64,000 nt of DNA. Origin: Thunnus maccoyii. Taxonomy: Eukaryota; Chordata; Actinopteri; Scombriformes; Scombridae. Location: assembly GCF_910596095.1 (NCBI RefSeq), contig NC_056551.1, forward strand, positions 8,744,501-8,808,500, written 5' to 3'. Shown here piece after piece: positions 26,101 through 37,465 of this stretch. A model generated the notes under the pieces. That model had not been told where the DNA came from and ran no database searches. It saw only the letters and a list, made by a program, of their open reading frames with translations. Every line of letters begins with the position of its first letter. Within the stretch, counting starts at the first letter, position 1. The position numbers and the translations under genes are program-made.

Positions 26101-28156
26101 GTGAATTACAGCGCTCCGCTTAGGACAGTTAGAGAGGATGAGGTGATGGAACAGGGGTCACACTGGTTGTTCAACATATACATACAAACAGACAAGACTG
26201 ACCAGTCCATGACAAGGTTATGACTATGTGTCTGACATTAAGTATGACATATGTTGGACAAAAATCTTAAATTTTCTTCATGTTTTCAGGTGATCAAAGC
26301 CAAGGTGCTGCCTCTCCTGTGCCGCTAAAGAAGGACGTTGAGAACATGGAAAAAGGTAAAGAGAGTTGATCTGAGTAACACAGGTTTTAGATAAACATTG
26401 CTTTATTGACCATAGAATGCTGTTAGCACAATCCTATTGATTTATATTGAATAGAGGAATTGTTGCATACATAGCACAGAGAGTTAAATATAGCACAGAG
26501 AGTTATTTTACTACAATTTTTCTAAAAGACAGTCCTCTCCTCTTTCTCCCCCTTTGTTCTCCTTCTTCCTGCTCTTGCAGAGGAGCTCCAGAAGGTTTTG
26601 CTGGAGCAGATAGACTTCAGGAGGAGACTGGAGCAAGAGTTTCACGCTCTGAAGGGCACCTCACCATTTCCCGTCTTCCGTGAGTCATTTTTTTCTTAAC
26701 CTTGCTTTCCTTTTTCATACTCCGAAGGGCAACTTCTCATTCTCTGTCTTTCTTAAGTTCTCTCCCACATTTCTCCTCTGTCTGTGCCTGTCTTTCCCTT
26801 CCCCTTCCCCTCATTTGCCTTTCTCTCTTCCCCTGGCTTTCTAAATCTTCATCTTCCATCAGCTGTCTTTATAACTATACTTGGATCAGTTACTGAAATG
26901 ATAATGCTGCTCAGGCTAATGATAGATTTTTATACTAATTTCAGATAATTTCCAAGACCAGATGAAACGAGAGCTTGCCTACAGAGAGGAGATGGTCCAA
27001 CAGTTACAGATGGTGAGATTGCTAATGATACAATCAGTGCTGAACACTGATGGAAAATAAATATCATTGCTACGCCTTTAAATGACAAATAAAACATCCT
27101 CTTGTAGATATGTGGATTTAAAAAAAGCTTTACTGTTCGCTTTGAAAAGCAGTCCCAGTAATGATTTTGAGAAGGAATATAATTAAGACTAATTGTGGAG
27201 CACTTTACTAAAATATAGTTACACAGTTTGACTGTTACAGATGAGAAAACATGACAATAATAGCACAATTACTGTAACACATCAACTACGATAGACTGTA
27301 GACATAAATAAGAAAGTCATGCCTTAAAGCTATAACAGAGATTAAATGAAGAAAAGATAAAGCCATCAATAGCCAACAATCGAGTGGACACTTCTGCTGT
27401 TGCTTATTTGTCCATCAAAAGGTAGAGCCAATCATCTAGTTTGTCTTTCATGGGTGAGAAGTTCCTCTGCAGAGTGTTTTGGTCCACATCAATCATCTGA
27501 GCAGCTGGCAGACAGGCTGACAGACGGTGTTTGTCTTTGCTTTCTGACACATGCAACAACTGTATACGCTTGCGTGCACATGATCACAAACCCCGCACGT
27601 GCGCAAAAACAGACACAAGTGCACGCCGCATTCATGTAACCACAAAGGCAGACGACTGAACAGGCATTCAAGCTCATTTATAAGCGTATACGTGCACACT
27701 GAAGTGCACATGCACGCATTAAAACATTCAAAATTGACAAATGTGTCTAGAGCCAGCAGATGGATCTGTCTGAGAGTAATGACATTAATTTCACACAGAC
27801 GTTCAAATGAACTCCAACATTTTTTTTTTTTTTTTTTTGAGTTATGTTGCTCTATCATATTTTAGACTTTGGATTGAATAGCACACCTAAACTTTACACA
27901 TCCTGCTCAGAATTTTTAATGTACTTATTTTAAAGTATAACTGTGACAAAATCTTAATCTTGAATAACTTTTTTTTTTTAGAAAATGTGTTTCTGAGAGA
28001 GTGTAGAGAGACAAGCGTTAAGTTAAACACCAGAAACAAGTCAAATAGTGTTTAACTGTCTGTTCAGGATTATTCTGACTTATCTTGTGTTTCTTTCAGA
28101 TTCCATACGCAAACATCATCAGGAAAGAAAAGATCAGCTCTCATCTTAACAAGTAG
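20194..28156 (+). CDS. skor2: SKI family transcriptional corepressor 2 (SKOR2/CORL2)
   Basis: A nuclear SKI/SNO-family corepressor; in vertebrates it acts in Purkinje-cell and other neuronal differentiation and dampens TGF-beta/BMP signalling. Coding exons are 20194-22182, 22903-22966, 23774-23851, 26290-26355, 26581-26679, 26945-27012 and 28100-28156. They sum to 806 codons plus stop, in phase throughout. Residues about 53-150 form the SKI/SNO/DAC domain (LYGVPIVSLVID, CTPVQLEILRRAGAMPISSR). Residues about 160-255 form the SAND-like SMAD4-binding domain, with its cysteine/histidine zinc ligands (HECAWGCRG, CIKCSFC, HSHRTPDAKY). A Ser/Pro-rich middle with YPVIPVPSKGFG and FYPPFCMFWPP follows, then an acidic stretch near 590-620, and a C-terminal coiled coil (LLEQIDFRRRLEQEF to REEMVQQLQM). 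The LSGLLWPGRKD and FLDLSDP motifs match SKOR2 rather than SKOR1. The start is the ATG at 20194; an in-frame ATG at 20137 lies before the acceptor in the intron. Confidence 0.95.
22183..22902 (+). other. skor2 intron after the large exon, with (GGA)n tract
   Basis: The first 280 bases are complex and unique-looking, with homeodomain-type cores (CTAATTATTATTTAAAT right after the exon). They could be a conserved element, since the long exon itself is strongly constrained. A (GGA)n microsatellite of about 36 bases follows at 22446-22481. The rest is AT-rich without features. Confidence 0.5.
24360..24399. repeat. (CA)n microsatellite in skor2 intron
   Basis: About 40 bases of CA repeat with one TA interruption, in the 2.4-kb skor2 intron 23852-26289. 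Confidence 0.95.
24440..25160. promoter_or_regulatory. Candidate intronic enhancer of skor2
   Basis: This part of the 23852-26289 intron is complex and non-repetitive and has no coding frame. The right part contains TTATGTAATGCAAACCGCC (octamer/POU-like) and GGTTAATTGACTGTCAAACG, where a TAATTG homeodomain core adjoins CTGTCA, the complement of a TGACAG MEIS/TALE site. Developmental genes often carry such intronic elements. No alignment was done, so the boundaries and function are inference. Confidence 0.3.
25190..25260. repeat. Purine-rich GA/GGA tract
   Basis: A (GAGAGGA)-type imperfect purine run passing into (CT)n at about 25244-25257. The two arms, AGAGAGGAGA and TCTCTCTCTC, could fold back on each other. 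Confidence 0.7.
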
Positions 28157-30275
28157 CTAAAAGGTAACTGACTTTTATTTATTTATTTATTTATTTATTT
28201 ATACCATGTACAATATTTAACATAATGTTAAATTTGATGTGTTGCACCAGAGTTATCTTAAAGCTCATTTTCATCTGCGGTGTCTTGGCATTAATTCATG
28301 TCATAATGTTGCTTATTAATAGAATGAAAATTATCAACAGAGGTAGTTGTCACTTGAAGATAGAAACATTTAATGATTACAAAGCAGAGTATGTTTAGGA
28401 AAGTTTAATTAGCTTTACAGATTTTTTTTTTGCAAGCTAGACTTAATTTAGCCTGAATTTCACCAGGGATAAACGTACAATATCTAGAAATTAAACTGGT
28501 TTTCTTCCACTAAATGTGGTGATTTAATGTCAAAAGGTGAAATGTAACTACTTTTTGGTGTTTCACTTGCTTGACAGTTAATTATCCAGTTCAATCGGAT
28601 AGTTAAAGCATGTTCAGTTTCACTTCACAGTGGCTTTCACAGCAAAGTCTCTGGATCCACTGTAACAGAATGTAACATTTAATACCTATCAGTCTTTGAA
28701 AAACACTGAACCAGAGCATGACACTAATGTTGGATTTTATTTATTTACTGTCTTCACAGGCTGAGTCATCAGAATCCTATCTAAGAGGAAGAAGCTGTCA
28801 GGATTTATGTGAAATGTCCCAAGAAAAAAAGACAAATCATACAAAGAACTGACAGAGAAATGTAGGAGAGACACAGACAGAAAGGAATTTGACACTAAAT
28901 AGTATAAATAGACATTTCTTAAGTTTTCCTGGGACAGTGATTTTTAGTACAACCTCTGTGAATAGCCCTGCACTTAAACTCTGTCCGGTAAGAACACAGT
29001 TTGGACCAGTTTGGACTGCAGTGGTGACATGCTGGTTGAAGTTTCATCCCTGTTTCCTGTAGCCTGGGTTCAGTTTATTCCCCAAAACTGACTGAAATGA
29101 AAGGGACACAAACTGGTGACATCAGGTTTGACATCAGTGACATCAGTCATGATTTGTGCTCTTTCCTCACTGCTGCACTGACAGTCAGACTCAAAGCTTT
29201 TTCCCGACCAGGACCAAAGCAACCACGGCATCTCTTGCCCTTTGTGAACTTGAAAACTTTTCTAGGGATGTTGAAGACCACCAGGAATGCAGTCGTAGAC
29301 GACTTCAGAAAACCATGAACTTTTCCAAGCTCTTAATAGATGAAGAGTCAGCTGGCCTAACTGTATATACAACTGTACGACTGTGGATGAGACTGACGGT
29401 TCTCACTCTAAGATTGTTGCTGTTGTTGTTGTTGTTGTTGCCATGGTATCACCAAATGGGGACCCTAAAGAGAAACAAACATACCAACCTTTATTTACTG
29501 TCAACACCTGATCCCAAAGGGATCTTAAACATCATGTCCACTTGAACACACCAGATAAAGAACAAAATAATAGAGAAAAAAACTTTTGAGTTTTAAACCT
29601 ACAGTAATGATGCAATTACAATAGTATTAATAGCGGGTGGTGTCACAAAAAAGGGTTCATACTTTATTCAAACTGTACAGTGGCAGAACAGTTTGTACCT
29701 GTAGTTTTAGTATTTGCGGATGATTCCTGAATGTATTAAAAAAAAACAACAGTATTATGTTCAATGCAGATGTTGCTGCATTGTCCTTGTAAAATTTCTG
29801 AAAATTTCATCTGATTATACATTTTTAACAGAGCATATCATAGCTGGAGTTTACATCCTTTGCTCAAAAGCACCCTGAAGGTACTTTTTATTCTCCACCC
29901 AAAATTTCCCCAGTTCAATTCTAACCAACAACCTGAAGGGTTCACTTTCAAGCAAAAAGTGAATATTAGTAAGATATCATCATCTGCTGAATCCACCTTT
30001 AAAATGTGTTTGCGGTGTTGGCAGATGATGAATGGACATTCTGTCTACTTGTTTGCTCTCTGAAAGATTGTCCGGGCCACAAGGAGCAAAAATTTGTCAG
30101 TGTTGTATATCTACTTGTAAAATATTTCACCCGACTGTACAAAATGTCCTAAGTGAGAACCTCACAGTCTATCTATATGTGTTTGTTTGTTTGTCTATTT
30201 ATTTGAGTATCTGGGCCTGAGACCCTGATTGTGAAAATATTATTTATTACAATGTTAAAAGAAAAAGAAAGACAC

Positions 30276-30311
<36 letters not shown>

Positions 30312-30342
30312 GTGCAGTCCAGTGTATGTCAGAAAGAATAAA
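28157..30342 (+). other. skor2: skor2 3' untranslated region, split by an intron
   Basis: The stop codon ends at 28156 and a consensus donor follows seven bases later (AAAAG|GTAACT, exon end 28163). A matching acceptor with a pyrimidine tract (GTCTTCACAG) ends at 28759, so the last exon is probably 28760 onward. A (TTTA)n run at 28174-28202 lies just inside the intron. The exon contains a (TGA)n tract at 30277-30311 and an AATAAA signal at 30337-30342, which is the likely polyadenylation site. Because the junction is less than 50 bases after the stop, it should not trigger nonsense-mediated decay. Confidence 0.6.
30277..30311. repeat. (TGA)n microsatellite in skor2 3' UTR
   Basis: About eleven TGA units, ending 25 bases before the AATAAA signal. 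Confidence 0.95.
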
Positions 30343-31340
30343 AATGTGAACTCACAGATCTTGTTTATAGAATGAACTGAATGAATGGATAAAGTTGTCA
30401 TTTACTGAGAAAAATGTTATCATTATAAACTGTTAATGCAGATGTATTTAAATACCCTATGTTCTTGTAGTTTCTCTATTATTTATGTGTAAATTAAAAG
30501 TCTATACATTACCCAGAATGTGGTTTCATGACTGAATCTACATCAACTCAGCCAATACCAGTTTCTATTTAAAGACCTGTTGTACATTTTGTGATATAGA
30601 TTACAGTTGTAGTTTGTTAGTTTGTTGCTCTTCAAAACAAAACTGAGATGCAAAACTCAGCTCACTGTGTAAACTGTAAATGTGAACATTTAAAAACCTT
30701 CTTTGTCTTCAACTTTAAGGCACGACTCAAATCTTTTTAGGACCGAGAGTGATTACTTACTCATTTTCTCAGGTGGACAATACCTAAAACGAGTAAACCT
30801 TTACAACCAACAGTTATATGAGTAGGCTATGTCTTGTTTTCCAAGGCAAGAGCGTTGAATAAATTTCACAATACGAAAATATTAGTACCTTAATTTAATG
30901 TATGCACTTAGACATGATTTTTTTTTAAAACAAAACAAAACAAAACAAAAAGACAGATAAAAGTAAAACCCATTTGACAGGAGAGCTCTAGAAGCCATAA
31001 GCTTAAATGGTGGACCTACACCCAATTTATGAATAAAAAACGAAACACAAAAATTAGTGAAATATATGTCTAAAAGCAATTAGGGGGGGAATAGGAAACG
31101 CACTGATGAACTAAAAATCATTTAAAAAAAGAAAGAAAGAAAAAAAGAAGAAGAAATTAAAAATGATCACAATTGCCTCGTGATTTTGGCGTTATTTGTC
31201 AATGTTGACCAGAAAAAGGGTTAAAAAAAAACAAAAAAAAACAAAACAAAACAAAATATATTTTTCAATAATTTCATTAAAATGTTACTACAAATGTTCT
31301 TTAAGCAGTTGTAATGATAAAAATGGAATATTGTGTTCCC
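30343..31340. other. skor2-ier3ip1 intergenic spacer
   Basis: AT-rich sequence with many A-runs (30921-30951, 31120-31160 and 31225-31257). No gene, recognised repeat or structured element is seen. The last part, from about 31360, becomes less AT-rich toward the ier3ip1 start. Confidence 0.6.
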
Positions 31341-31462
31341 TTAATTTATGACACAGAGATGTGTGAGGGTCGTCCCTCTCCTCCTGCTGCACGACCTCCG
31401 CTGCCTGTTTACGGCAGCTGCATCTGTGACTGGGAGTGGTGGAAGCTGAGGAAGTTGCCAGC

Positions 31463-32547
<1,085 letters not shown>

Positions 32548-33418
32548 CCGTCAGCCGGCAGTTCAAAAAGTACCAAAATGAAGCCAGAGGAGCAGACGCA
32601 TGCAGCAAGGAACAACTACACACACATGCTGTCATTTAAAGACTTCTGTCTTTGCCCGTCGTCAGCAGGCTGGGAACTGCTTTCCTCAATGGCTGGAAGG
32701 AGAAAAGAAATTTCAAAAAATCCATTTCCGAACTGTGGATGTTCATATGCAAACAAAAAGGGAGAATTCAGTCGCCACCTGGTCCAAAAATATGGCTTCT
32801 GTTTGTCCCAAACCTCCCTCCCTGTGTTGACACCAAAAGGACTTAAGAGATAATTCTCTGGTCATCCCATAATAGTGTTTTTGTCTTTTTTTTTCTTTTT
32901 TTTTTTTAACCACATGATGTCAGACCAACTAAGGGAATCTGTTTTATTGATTTCATTATGATATGTGTCATTCATTTTATTTCACTGTTATCAAGGATCA
33001 ACTTGTTACTCTTGACTGTGACAGTGTTGGGCAATATGTCTATTTATTGTCTCATTATAATGTTATCCAGGGATATAGAAGCCATTTAGGACAGAAAAAC
33101 ATGTCTTAAGTGTTTTTTTTAATCGGTATTTAGTATTTTAAGCTTTAGATAGTTTCACACCGTGAGCTTTTTGTAAGGCTGTGTTTTTTTTTTAAAGAAT
33201 GTTTTGGTGTGAAATATGAAATGATAAAGTGTTTTTTCACCCCCCCCCCCCCAAAAAAAGTTAAAATATATTGAAAATATAATTGAACTGTTACATTAAC
33301 TAACAAAATGTGAAGAAAAAAAAAGACTTTAAACATGTATTGTAAATTTAAAGTAAACACGACTCAAAAACAACATGTGCTGCAATAGCCTTGAGATGGT
33401 TTGTTGTCATGAAATAAA
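32548..33418 (+). other. ier3ip1: ier3ip1 3' untranslated region
   Basis: Sequence from the stop codon to AATAAA at 33413-33418, the first strong polyadenylation signal downstream. The region has T-runs (32887-32908), a 13-base C-run at 33240-33252 followed by A7, and no other feature. Small open frames at 32578-32853 are not supported by any recognisable family. Confidence 0.6.
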
Positions 33419-33699
33419 TGCATCATGAAATTGTTTTTATCGTCTTAATCTTCTCTTTCTACAAATGTGGCAGCAGAGGAATGGGGAAAATGTGAATAAG
33501 ATTTTCTGGTGTTTTGTATTCATCTTTTCCACCTCTGCTCTGTGTGAATATTGACACAGTTTCTCTCGGCTCAATGTGTATCCTTCTATCCCTGATCCAC
33601 TTCATTAATAATCCCCATATGTTGTGAATTATCATTTCCTCCCCGTTTAGGCTCCATAAACATTTTTATTATTAACAGTAGTTTTGATCCGAAATATGC

Positions 33700-33719
33700 G
33701 GGGGGGGGGGGGGGGGGGG
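33700..33719. repeat. Poly-G homopolymer
   Basis: Twenty consecutive G. Long pure G runs are rare and can form G-quadruplexes; the length is also easily mis-sequenced. A C13 run lies 450 bases upstream. Confidence 0.9.
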
Positions 33720-34910
33720 ATCTGCTGGAATTAGAAGCATATGTTTATCAGGGAGATTTGCACAGTAAAGCCACTTTGATCTGTGATTAGTCAGAGTTTA
33801 GCTGCGTGTTCACAGTGAAACCTGTAAGTGATAACACGCGACTGTACATGAATATGTATCAGCATTTCACAGGTCAGGATGTGCTGTGTTTGGCTCTCTG
33901 GTTTGTCCACAGGTTAGCTACAAAAAAATTGGCTTCTCTATCACACTTCTTTTTGTCTGTTTAGATGTTCAGTTTTTCTTTTTTTCCAGCCACTTATAAA
34001 CCCGAGTTTTGAATGATTAGTTTACCGTTTGAAAAGTTGACATCAAACGCAAACATGTGGAAGGGAGACAAAGATAATGATTATAACCTGGTGAGCTTTA
34101 ACTCCAAATTAACTAACTCAAGTGGGTAAATAAAAACACAATAGAGAAATCTGAATTGAAACTTTTGAGATTATTTGCTTCCCCCATCTGTACCCCAAAA
34201 ATCACGTATTTGTTCCCCAAAATAGCAAGGGCTGATGAAAGCACCAAAAAGAGGAACAAATATTAGTAAAAGGAAAAAAAAAAAAAAAAAACAGAAGTAA
34301 AATCAGGACCCAAACATGACATTAAAATGAATGTTGCAAGAAGGGATTTTAAAGATGAAACTGATTTCCTTCAGATAAAAACTGATTAAAAAAAAGATTA
34401 ATTCTCCAACATCATGTTTTCCACAGTTATCATCTGAACTACTGTACATAATATTTATGCAAGCACAAAAACTGAAAATTAAACAAACAAACAACAAAAT
34501 AAACACTACAAAGAGGTAACATGAAAAGAGGATTTGATCCATGCTGTCTGGCACCGTGTAGAGAGAAGGTTTTTATCATTATGATAATACCACCCACCAT
34601 ATTAAATCTATTTGAATGCCCTAAAAGACCCACTAATACGATATATCTGTTGGTTGTTAGTGGGATGGGACACATATGTTTTTTTATTATTGTAATGAGT
34701 GATTAAGTGGTTAAAGATAACCCTCTTAACTGATTATGGAGGAGAAAATAATAATAGAGAGATGAAGAGAGTAGAAATCAAAAAGGTAGAGTGATATTTT
34801 CCCCCCTCCAACATACAGAATACAAAATGCTTTAAAAGACATAAAATAAACATATTTGAGGAATAATCCAGGAATTGAAAGAGAGTGGAAACAGTTGGTG
34901 TTGTTTGAGC

Positions 34911-34923
34911 TGCAGGGGGCAGC
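34911..34923 (+). promoter_or_regulatory. Candidate CTCF site upstream of hdhd2
   Basis: TGCAGGGGGCAGC matches the core of the CTCF consensus (CAGGGGGC followed by R-S). Only the core was judged, by eye. It lies about 100 bases before the presumed hdhd2 promoter. Confidence 0.35.
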
Positions 34924-34980
34924 AATGACCATCTACAGAACAAAACAAACCCACTTTAAATCGACGAAGAATAAAACATC

Positions 34981-35121
34981 AACAGGAAGTAGGAGGGAGG
35001 ACATCATGGATTAACTATCGCGAGGCTAGGGTTAGGGTAAATTAACGTAAAGATTGAATCTCGCGATAATTTTGCAAAACGTCCCACCGGTGGATCTAAT
35101 CTAGCACCAGTCCTGCTAAAG
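34981..35121 (+). promoter_or_regulatory. hdhd2: Presumed hdhd2 promoter and 5' untranslated exon
   Basis: The hdhd2 coding exon starts nine bases after an acceptor (AG at 36603-36604), so an upstream non-coding exon exists. This stretch contains an ETS-type word ACAGGAAGT (34982-34990), the pair ATCGCGAG (35017-35024) and CTCGCGAT (35060-35067), which are exact inverted complements, and a usable donor CTAAAG|GTTAGC after 35121. TCTCGCGA-type words are typical of housekeeping promoters. Exon 1 would therefore end at 35121, with intron 1 from 35122 to 36604. Confidence 0.4.
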
Positions 35122-35359
35122 GTTAGCTGTGCAGTTTGTCCACTTTCTAAACATACATACTTTACTTAGTTATTTCGCCGTTTTTACAATTAAAACTGTA
35201 GCATGTTGTTACCAGCAAGGGAGTCGCTTTATGTGCTGGAGTTAAAATCACCAGCTAATTTAAATGAATGACAGTTTAGCTTTTACAGAGCTGTGGTTGC
35301 TCAGTAATATCAGTTTGACAGGTGTAAGTTAGCCTGCCAAGGAAACACAAAGAGGAAAT

Positions 35360-35665
35360 TTGAAGAAAAGACTGTCAATGTGGCAGATATTCACTTAATA
35401 AGACTAACTTAGACTGCTGAAGCTGCATATAAGCTTCACATAAACTTTTAAATGCACTTTTGCATAAAATGATTGTGTGGACACACTGTGGATTTTGGCC
35501 TCCATCACTTACACTGAAAGCACATTTTGAAGGATATCTTTTAATAGCCAGTATGAACAGGAGGAATGATTACAGCGAGGAAAACTTATTTCACTGTTCA
35601 TATGGACACCTCATATGTAGTTTTAAGACTGACTTGAAAAAATGTGAACCTGTCCTTTAAGGTTA
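35360..35665. repeat. Dispersed fish repeat, copy A
   Basis: Shares ordered near-identical blocks with 40990-41215: GACTAACTTAGA, GGAGGAATGATTACAGC, TTTTAAGAC and GTGAACCTGTCCTTTAA. Both copies lie between or inside genes in this window and are recognisable as a common percomorph family. There is no coding capacity. Confidence 0.7.
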
Positions 35666-35983
35666 TTGGTTACATTTGTATATGCTGCTGTGACAAGTCA
35701 AAATGTCTGCTGTGCAAAAGGCTTATAACCTAACATGCCATGTTTATATATCTGATATCTTAGGAAACTTTGTGGTCAATACCTGAATACATACTTAACA
35801 GTGATTAATAATAAATAGAAAAAGCATCATAAAGTACAATTAAATCACTTAAAATTCATTTGTGCAGGCCACACACACTCAAACATGGATGTAGAGCTTA
35901 TTCTCAGTTTGGCACTTCTCTGAAAGCACAGTTTGCTGTTATTAGTTGAGCTAAATACAAATAATAGATACATAACCTACAAG

Positions 35984-35989
35984 CTCTCT

Positions 35990-36023
<34 letters not shown>
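35984..36023. repeat. Compound (CT)n(GT)n microsatellite
   Basis: A short CT run followed by about 15 GT units in presumed hdhd2 intron 1. Confidence 0.95.
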
Positions 36024-36025
<2 letters not shown>

Positions 36026-36613
36026 CCTCACATTGATAACTACATGACAGAAATCCAAGCATGTCTAAATAATAGGGGATCACAAAGTCAAATAGCAATA
36101 AAAAACAATCCCAAAATCTGAATTCTAGGCAGAAAACCATAAATGTCGGGGACAAACCGGTCATTAATCCTCTCAGTTTGTCCTGATGTAGGTTTGAACA
36201 ACGCAGTAATCTTCTAAATTCTGCCACTACCGATGTGAATTATGATTATGAGGGTATAATCTCTAAGAAAGAATGAATTATTATGAAAGAATAAGCTTTT
36301 TTAAACCCAGCAAAGCTCCATTTACCGTGGACCTTGGTCATATTTAGCTGTTTAAAAATCATAATCAGAGACTGTAGGCCAAGCAGCTTTTATCTAACAG
36401 CACTGCTACACAGTGGCTGCATGTTTTCTCAGGACTGAAACCTGTTGAAAAGAACCTCTGTATATTATTTGACTATTCTGTGTCCATTCAAAGTGAAGAA
36501 GGATCATTATTTTGTACATTTTTATATTAGAGAATTTTTCTCTGTGAAAACAAAACACACACAAACTAAAACAGGGATCTTGTTCACCATGTCCTCCCCT
36601 GCAGGCCTCCAGG

Positions 36614-37432
36614 ATGGCGGGCAGACGGGCTCTGAAGGCCGTGCTCATCGACCTGAGTGGAACTCTACATATAGAAGATACAGCAGTGCCAGGGGCGCAG
36701 GACGCCCTAAACAGGTAGGAAACATACTCCGAACCAGGGAGAGGCACAAAATGTCAAGTCAAGAAGAGTCTGAAGGTTACTGAATGGATGAAAACCAACA
36801 ACAACACTGCTTCTCATTGTTATGTAGTAAAGAGAGAACTATGAGAGTTGCAAAAGCCTCACATGCTGAAGAAAAACTATCACTGTCAGTCTGTTGAAAG
36901 TCACATATCTTCCAGAATTGTTGTGTCGTTTATTTTGTTATTATACATAAATATTAATTCTAAGTTTTGTTTGGATGCCGTCAGGTTACGGCAGTCGTCT
37001 GTAGCTGTGAAGTTTGTGACCAACACAACAAAGGAGAGTAAGAGGAACTTACTTGAACGACTGCAACGTCTCAACTTTGACCTCCAGGTGAAACACACCT
37101 CCTCTGTCTGTAAGTGTGTGTTTGTATGTGTGGCTGGACAATATATTTTCACTGCTTCATTATAACAGGTAATGACAAAAAAAAAGGTACATTTGTTGCC
37201 TTATTCTTTTCTGTTTCATTTAAACAGAAAGGTAAAGTTGTGTCTTGTTCAAAGCCGTATTTGCTGGTGCTCAAAGTGTAACCTTTAAGAAATTGAAAAT
37301 TAATTTCACTCTGCAGGAAAAAGAGATCTTTACGTCTCTGAGTGCAGCGAGGAGTCTGATAGAGCAGAAGAAACACAGACCGCTGCTGCTGGTGGAGGAC
37401 AGCGCACTGGAGGACTTCACTGGTACAGAGAA

Positions 37433-37465
<33 letters not shown>

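Larger units (their letters stand above)
33419..34980. other. ier3ip1-hdhd2 intergenic spacer
   Basis: AT-rich spacer with a 20-base G homopolymer at 33700-33719, an A-run of about 20 at 34269-34290, and a CTCF-like word at 34911-34923. No gene is supported. Confidence 0.55.
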
